Origin: Deltaproteobacteria bacterium
Lineage (GTDB): Bacteria; Desulfobacterota; Desulfomonilia; UBA1062
NCBI GenBank assembly: GCA_029547045.1
Contig: JAKPQL010000090.1
Span: forward strand, 1 to 64,000
Direction of reading: 5' to 3'
Length of the DNA: 64,000 nucleotides
The position numbers and the translations under genes are program-made. This document shows, in pieces, positions 59,271-64,000 of this stretch (its first letter is position 1; the number at the start of each line of letters is the position of its first letter). Below the pieces are notes generated by a model. That model saw only the letters and a program-made list of their open reading frames with translations, was not told where the DNA came from and made no database searches.

Positions 59271-60452
59271 CTACTTCTCCAGCGCCTTCACGCCGGGGAG
59301 CGTTCTGCCGCCCAGCATCTCCAGGAAGGCGCCCCCTGCCGTGGACACGAAGCTCACCTTGCCTTCGAGCCCGCTTGCGTGGAGTGCAGCATCTGTATCA
59401 CCGCCGCCCACGATGGTCAAGCCCTGGGATGACGCCACGGCCTTTGCCACGGACATGGTTCCGGAGGCGAACTCCTTGGTCTCGAACACACCCATGGGTC
59501 CGTTCCAGACGATGGTCCTGCAGTCGCTCAGTGCCACCGTGAACAGCTCGGCACTGGCCGGTCCGATGTCCAGGCCCATGAGGTCGTCCGGGATCTCCTG
59601 GATCGTCCTGGTGAGAACTCTCTGGGTGTCCTTGGGGCCGGAGGCGCACACGCAGTCCACAGGCAGGTAGAGCTTCACCCCCTGAGCCCGGGCCTTTTCC
59701 AGGATGGACCTTGCCGTTTCGAGGAGATCCTGCTCCAGGAGCGATTTCCCGATCCCCTGACCCAGTGCCTTGATGAAGGTGAAGGCCATGCCGCCGCCGA
59801 TGATGATCTTGTCCGCCTTGTCCAGGAGGTTCTCCACGAGCTCCAGCTTGTCGGAGACCTTCGCCCCTCCGAGCACGGCGGCAAAGGGCCGCGCCGGTTC
59901 CACGAGTGCCTTGTTGATGTACTCCACCTCCTTCATGAGGAGGAATCCGGCCCCCTTGGCCTTGATATGCTCGCACACGCCGGCGGTGGATGCATGGGCC
60001 CGGTGGGCCGTGGCAAAGGCGTCGTTGATGTAGACGTCGCCCAGGGACGCCAGCTCCTTCACGAATCCGGGCTCGTTCTTCTCCTCCTCGGGGTGGAACC
60101 GCAGGTTTTCCAGCATCAGGACCTCGCCGGGCTTCAGCTCGTCCACCATGGCTGAAACCTTGGGGCCGATGCAGTCGGGCGCCATGTTCACGCTGGTGCC
60201 CAGGAGCTCCGAGAGCCTCCTTGCAACGGGGATCAGGCTGAGCTTCTTGTCCGCCTTCTTCGGCCTGCCAAGGTGTGACATGAGGATGACCCTTCCCCCC
60301 TGGCCGACGGCGTGCGAGATGGTGGGCAGGGCGGCCCTGATCCGTGCATCATCGGTGATGATGCCGTTCTCGTTAAGGGGCACGTTGAAGTCGACCCTGA
60401 TCAACACCCTTTTTTGTTTCAGGTTCAGGTCCTTGATGGATGGAATACCCAT
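59271..60452 (-). CDS. pgk: Phosphoglycerate kinase
   Basis: KRVLIRVDFNVPLNENGIITDDARIRAALPTI...LMSHLGRPK...VLGGAKVSDKLELVENLL; RBS gaaggaggag. Confidence 0.97.
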   Translation of the reverse strand: MGIPSIKDLNLKQKRVLIRVDFNVPLNENGIITDDARIRAALPTISHAVGQGGRVILMSHLGRPKKADKKLSLIPVARRLSELLGTSVNMAPDCIGPKVSAMVDELKPGEVLMLENLRFHPEEEKNEPGFVKELASLGDVYINDAFATAHRAHASTAGVCEHIKAKGAGFLLMKEVEYINKALVEPARPFAAVLGGAKVSDKLELVENLLDKADKIIIGGGMAFTFIKALGQGIGKSLLEQDLLETARSILEKARAQGVKLYLPVDCVCASGPKDTQRVLTRTIQEIPDDLMGLDIGPASAELFTVALSDCRTIVWNGPMGVFETKEFASGTMSVAKAVASSQGLTIVGGGDTDAALHASGLEGKVSFVSTAGGAFLEMLGGRTLPGVKALEK

Positions 60453-60649
60453 GGTCAACTCCTCCTTCTACGGTATGTCGTGCATCGCGAGGATGCTTCA
60501 GTGCAGGAAATGAGAACTGAACACATATGGGAAATGCTGCCGTATGTCAAGAATGACCCCTTTACAAACCATTGTATATGCCCTTACATACCATAACAGG
60601 TTGATTTTGTATATGTCTCATACGGCGAAAAAACCGCTACGGGAGGCCT

Positions 60650-61327
60650 GTGGAAAGAACAGCCCCAGATGACTCCGTTGTCGTCCATGCCGTCGGCGAG
60701 AGATTCCGCGGGCTCATCAGGACGCTGGTCCGGGGCAACATCAGGCGCGCGCGGTCTCTGGCGGCACGCATGAGGGACCAGGTGGAGACCCTCGGCGAAC
60801 CCATCGCCCTGCAGAACCTCATCGAGGACATGGCCCAGGGCCAGGCCTTCCGGAACGCCTTCATCAACATCCCCTCCGCAGTGCCGGGTATCGGCACGGT
60901 CATCTCCTGGGTGCTGATCAGCGTGGCGGACTTCTTCACCCTGGATCAGGGCGTCACCCTCATCCTCGCCCTGAGCATCCTGAGCGGGCTCGAACCGGAT
61001 GACCACCAGCAGATGGAGGATCTCGCCATCCTCGTCATCGGCGAGGCTTACGGCCTGGATCCGCCGGGTCCCGAGCGGGATTCGGGCACGGTGGCAAGGA
61101 AGATCATGACGAGCCTCCTGCCCAGGAGGTATGTCAATATCGGGGTGAGCAGGTGGGCAAAGGCCTTCGTCAAAAGGCTGCTGCCCTTTCGGAGAAAGTC
61201 CAGGCTCCTGCCTGCCGGGTTCGGCATCGCCATTGCCGCGTGGGACGCCTACGAGACCACCGTGAAGGTGGGAACGATCGCGCAGCGGGAACTTGCCTTC
61301 CGGAGGCGAGAGAAGCATCTCGGCTGA
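60650..61327 (+). CDS. Hypothetical protein, EcsC-like
   Basis: FINIPSAVPGIGTVISWVLISVADFFTLDQGVTLILALSILSG; GTG start; divergent from pgk. Confidence 0.6.
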   Translation: MERTAPDDSVVVHAVGERFRGLIRTLVRGNIRRARSLAARMRDQVETLGEPIALQNLIEDMAQGQAFRNAFINIPSAVPGIGTVISWVLISVADFFTLDQGVTLILALSILSGLEPDDHQQMEDLAILVIGEAYGLDPPGPERDSGTVARKIMTSLLPRRYVNIGVSRWAKAFVKRLLPFRRKSRLLPAGFGIAIAAWDAYETTVKVGTIAQRELAFRRREKHLG

Positions 61328-61557
61328 ACAGCGGTCAGCGGGTGGTTGTATGAAGAAAGGAGATGCCGGAGTACCGATAACACAGCCCGGCGGATCGCTC
61401 TTTGTCGGAAGATGTCTCTTCTCTCTGTCTGGTTCGTCCGCCCTGGGATCCGGTCTGTCAAGTACCCCAGCGTGTCTCCCTACCCATACCTATCGGACGG
61501 ACCGGGGATCCCTTGACGGTTTTGGTGCTGTTGCGTGCATGGCGGTGGTATGGGATG

Positions 61558-62241
61558 TCATCGGGGGTAAACATGTCCCTGGGCGGCCAGCAGGTTTTCC
61601 ACCCAGGACCTGGCGGAATCCGACACGGTGCCGAAGGGGAGGGGGGACCCTGCCAGCAGGTCCACGAAGTGCTTGAGGATGCGCGCCGTGGCACCCCAGA
61701 CCACGCCGCCCTCGATCTCCATGAAGTAGATGTTGATACCCCTGTCCCGGAAGAAGGTCCGTTCGGCCATCCAGGTGTCTTCCCTGAGGGCCTGCCTCAG
61801 GGAGACCAGGAGCAGGGTTTCGGACTCGTTGTTGATGCGGAACCCGTACGGGTACGGGACGACGCCCACCACCGGGGTGATGTGGTAGCCCACGATGGAG
61901 ATGTGATCGTCCAGCAGGCCCAGTACCTCCACGTCGTTCGGTCTCAGGCCGATCTCCTCCTCGGCCTCCCGCAGGGCAGTCTGGACCAGCCCCCGGTCAT
62001 CGGGTTCCCTCCGGCCTCCCGGAAAGCAGATCTCTCCCTTGTGGTGCTCCACGTCCATGGACCGCATGGTGACCACCAGGCTGGGGTCGCCCTCCTTCCA
62101 GCACAGGGGCAGCAGCACGGCGGACTCCCGGAGGTTCTCCCGGGGGATGATCCGCCGCCTGCGGCTGGCCAGGCAGTCGCGGACGTGGCGCTTCAGGGAC
62201 TGGGCATCATCAAGAAGCTTACAGATTGCAGACTCTTTCAT
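61558..62241 (-). CDS. NUDIX hydrolase (CoA pyrophosphatase-like)
   Basis: GEICFPGGRREPDDRGLVQTALREAEEEIGL matches the Nudix box. Confidence 0.92.
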   Translation of the reverse strand: MKESAICKLLDDAQSLKRHVRDCLASRRRRIIPRENLRESAVLLPLCWKEGDPSLVVTMRSMDVEHHKGEICFPGGRREPDDRGLVQTALREAEEEIGLRPNDVEVLGLLDDHISIVGYHITPVVGVVPYPYGFRINNESETLLLVSLRQALREDTWMAERTFFRDRGINIYFMEIEGGVVWGATARILKHFVDLLAGSPLPFGTVSDSARSWVENLLAAQGHVYPR

Positions 62242-62319
62242 GCAGTCCCCGTTATAGCACAGAGGGCCTGCCATGAACAGGCTTGACCCCATGGTGTCTT
62301 GCTGTATATTATACCGGCC

Positions 62320-62907
62320 ATGAGAAGCAGAGGAGCCATCAAGAACTACATCGTGCTCATCAGGGATCTGGTGAGTGATGTGGACGACCTCCTGGACGAG
62401 CGCGTGGAGCAGGATGTATCCCTGCAGTGGAAGGACCGGGCCGCCAGCATCCTGGGCAAGATCCTCGGTAAGGAGCACACCTACGTGAGGGAATTCGAGG
62501 GGATCGAGTTCAGCACGCCCTTCTTCGACGACTTCGACGAGTTTGTCGAGGAAGAGACCTTCCGGATCGGCCTGGAGGACTCCCGGTCGTTCCTCATCTC
62601 CCTCATAGACGAGCTGGAGAGCGAGCACAACTGCACCCCGGGCCTCATGGACATGGAGAGCCTGTTCGCCGAGATGAACCGGTACGTGGTCACCTACGTG
62701 GGCGACCCCATGGCGCGCAACAGCCTGCACAACCGCATCACCCGGCTGCGAAACGGCATGATGTCGGGCGAGATATCGGGCGACGAGGTGCGATACCACA
62801 TGGAGCATATCGGGTACCTGGACTCAGGCCTGTACGAGCGCATCGTCCCCCTGCTGACCTGGTACTACATTCAAGGGGCGGGTTCTAAAGGGGCACACAA
62901 CAACTAA
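62320..62907 (+). CDS. Hypothetical protein
   Basis: MRSRGAIKNYIVLIRDLVSDVDDLLDERVEQDVSLQWKDRAASIL; intact ORF preceding purH. Confidence 0.65.
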   Translation: MRSRGAIKNYIVLIRDLVSDVDDLLDERVEQDVSLQWKDRAASILGKILGKEHTYVREFEGIEFSTPFFDDFDEFVEEETFRIGLEDSRSFLISLIDELESEHNCTPGLMDMESLFAEMNRYVVTYVGDPMARNSLHNRITRLRNGMMSGEISGDEVRYHMEHIGYLDSGLYERIVPLLTWYYIQGAGSKGAHNN

Positions 62908-62960
62908 CACGCTTCACTCCTCCCTGAGATACGATCATTTCCCCAGCGAAAGGAGTTCAC

Positions 62961-64000
62961 ATGCCGAAGATTACACGGGCACTGGTGAGCGTTACGGACA
63001 AGTCGGGCATTACGGATTTCATCAGGGAACTCGCCTCGTTCGGCGTGGAGATCATCTCCACCGGCGGCACGGCCAAGGCCCTGAAGGACGCAGGCATGAA
63101 GGTGGTGGACATATCCGACTACACCGGCTTCCCCGAGATGATGGACGGCAGGCTCAAGACCCTGCATCCCCTGGTGCACGGCGGCATGCTCGCCATCCGC
63201 GACAACGCGGAGCACGTGGAGGCCATGAAGAAGCACGGCATCAAGCCCATAGACATGCTCGTGGTGAACCTCTACCGTTTCGAGGAGACCATCGCGAAAG
63301 GCGCATCGCTGGAGGAGGCCATAGAGAACATCGACATCGGCGGTCCTGCCATGGTCCGGGCGGCGTCCAAGAACATGAAATACGTGAGCGTGGTCACCGA
63401 CCCGGCCCAGTACCCGCGGATCATCGCCGAGATGAGGGAATCCGGCGGCTCCGTGAGCGAGAAGACCAATTTCGAGCTCGCCCGGGACGCCTTTTCGCTC
63501 ACGGCCCGCTACGACGCGGCCATTTCCAACTACCTCCAGGGCATCGGCGTGGAGGAAGGCCAGTTCCCGCTGACCTATACGGTGCAGTACCGGCGGTCCC
63601 AGATCATGCGCTACGGCGAGAACCCCCACCAGAAGGCCGCCTTCTACGCAGAGCCCTTCATCGATCAGCCTTCCATCGCCTCGGCCGAGCAGCTCTGGGG
63701 CAAGGAACTCTCCTACAACAACATCATGGACGCGGACGCGGCCCTGGACCTCATCATGGAATTCGACAGGCCCGCCTGCGTGATCCTGAAGCACTCGAAC
63801 CCCTGCGGCGCTGCCCAGTCCACCTCCTCGCTGGCCGAGGCCTACCGCAAGGCCCTGGCCGTGGACACCACGAGTGCCTTCGGCGGCATCGTGGGGCTGA
63901 ACCGGGTGGTTGACGCGGAGACGGCGCGGGCCATCGGCGAGATCTTCACCGAGGTGGTGCTGGCCCCGGACTACACCCCCGAGGCACTGGCCATTCTGGA
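62961..64000 (+). CDS. purH: Bifunctional AICAR formyltransferase/IMP cyclohydrolase PurH (partial at window edge)
   Basis: RALVSVTDKSGITDFIRELASFGVEIISTGGTAKALKDAGMKVVDISDYTGFPEMMDGRLKTLHPLVHGG...MRYGENPHQKAAFY...ILKHSNPCGAA; RBS aaaggag. Confidence 0.97.
   Translation, partial: MPKITRALVSVTDKSGITDFIRELASFGVEIISTGGTAKALKDAGMKVVDISDYTGFPEMMDGRLKTLHPLVHGGMLAIRDNAEHVEAMKKHGIKPIDMLVVNLYRFEETIAKGASLEEAIENIDIGGPAMVRAASKNMKYVSVVTDPAQYPRIIAEMRESGGSVSEKTNFELARDAFSLTARYDAAISNYLQGIGVEEGQFPLTYTVQYRRSQIMRYGENPHQKAAFYAEPFIDQPSIASAEQLWGKELSYNNIMDADAALDLIMEFDRPACVILKHSNPCGAAQSTSSLAEAYRKALAVDTTSAFGGIVGLNRVVDAETARAIGEIFTEVVLAPDYTPEALAIL

Overview
High-GC bacterial chromosomal segment of about 64 kb, densely coding. 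Gene content suggests a deltaproteobacterial or Desulfobacterota-like anaerobe; this is inference only. Recognisable blocks: (i) fatty-acid/3-hydroxyacyl-CoA dehydrogenase and a frameshifted ABC substrate-binding protein; (ii) larC-larB-larE nickel-pincer cofactor genes without larA; (iii) an MCP, then a two-gene small membrane-protein operon (AtpZ/AtpI-like) with a sigma-54-type promoter; (iv) a divergent pdxR/pdxST locus; (v) rpsA-like, degP/htrA, dtd, trxA, trxB; (vi) a COG3014-YcfL-LpoB lipoprotein operon; (vii) ilvE; (viii) a large zinc-ribbon/class III cyclase/AAA/TPR protein; (ix) three consecutive GEMM-I (cyclic-dinucleotide) riboswitch aptamers upstream of a small secreted protein; (x) queE-queC-queF; (xi) apgM, ddl, glpABC; (xii) CapA and LysM/M23 proteins; (xiii) a tungsten-AOR/class II aldolase pair; (xiv) a three-gene Slam-like (T11SS/DUF560) outer-membrane protein + FecR/TbpB-like cargo + CHASE2 cyclase operon; (xv) pgk-tpiA-secG; (xvi) the start of purH. 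No rRNA, tRNA, CRISPR array or transposase was recognised. The two most interesting signals are the triple GEMM-I array (covarying P2 and P3 stems, swapped P1b base pair) and the Slam-like/FecR-barrel/CHASE2-cyclase operon. All calls come from reading the sequence and translations; no database search was run.
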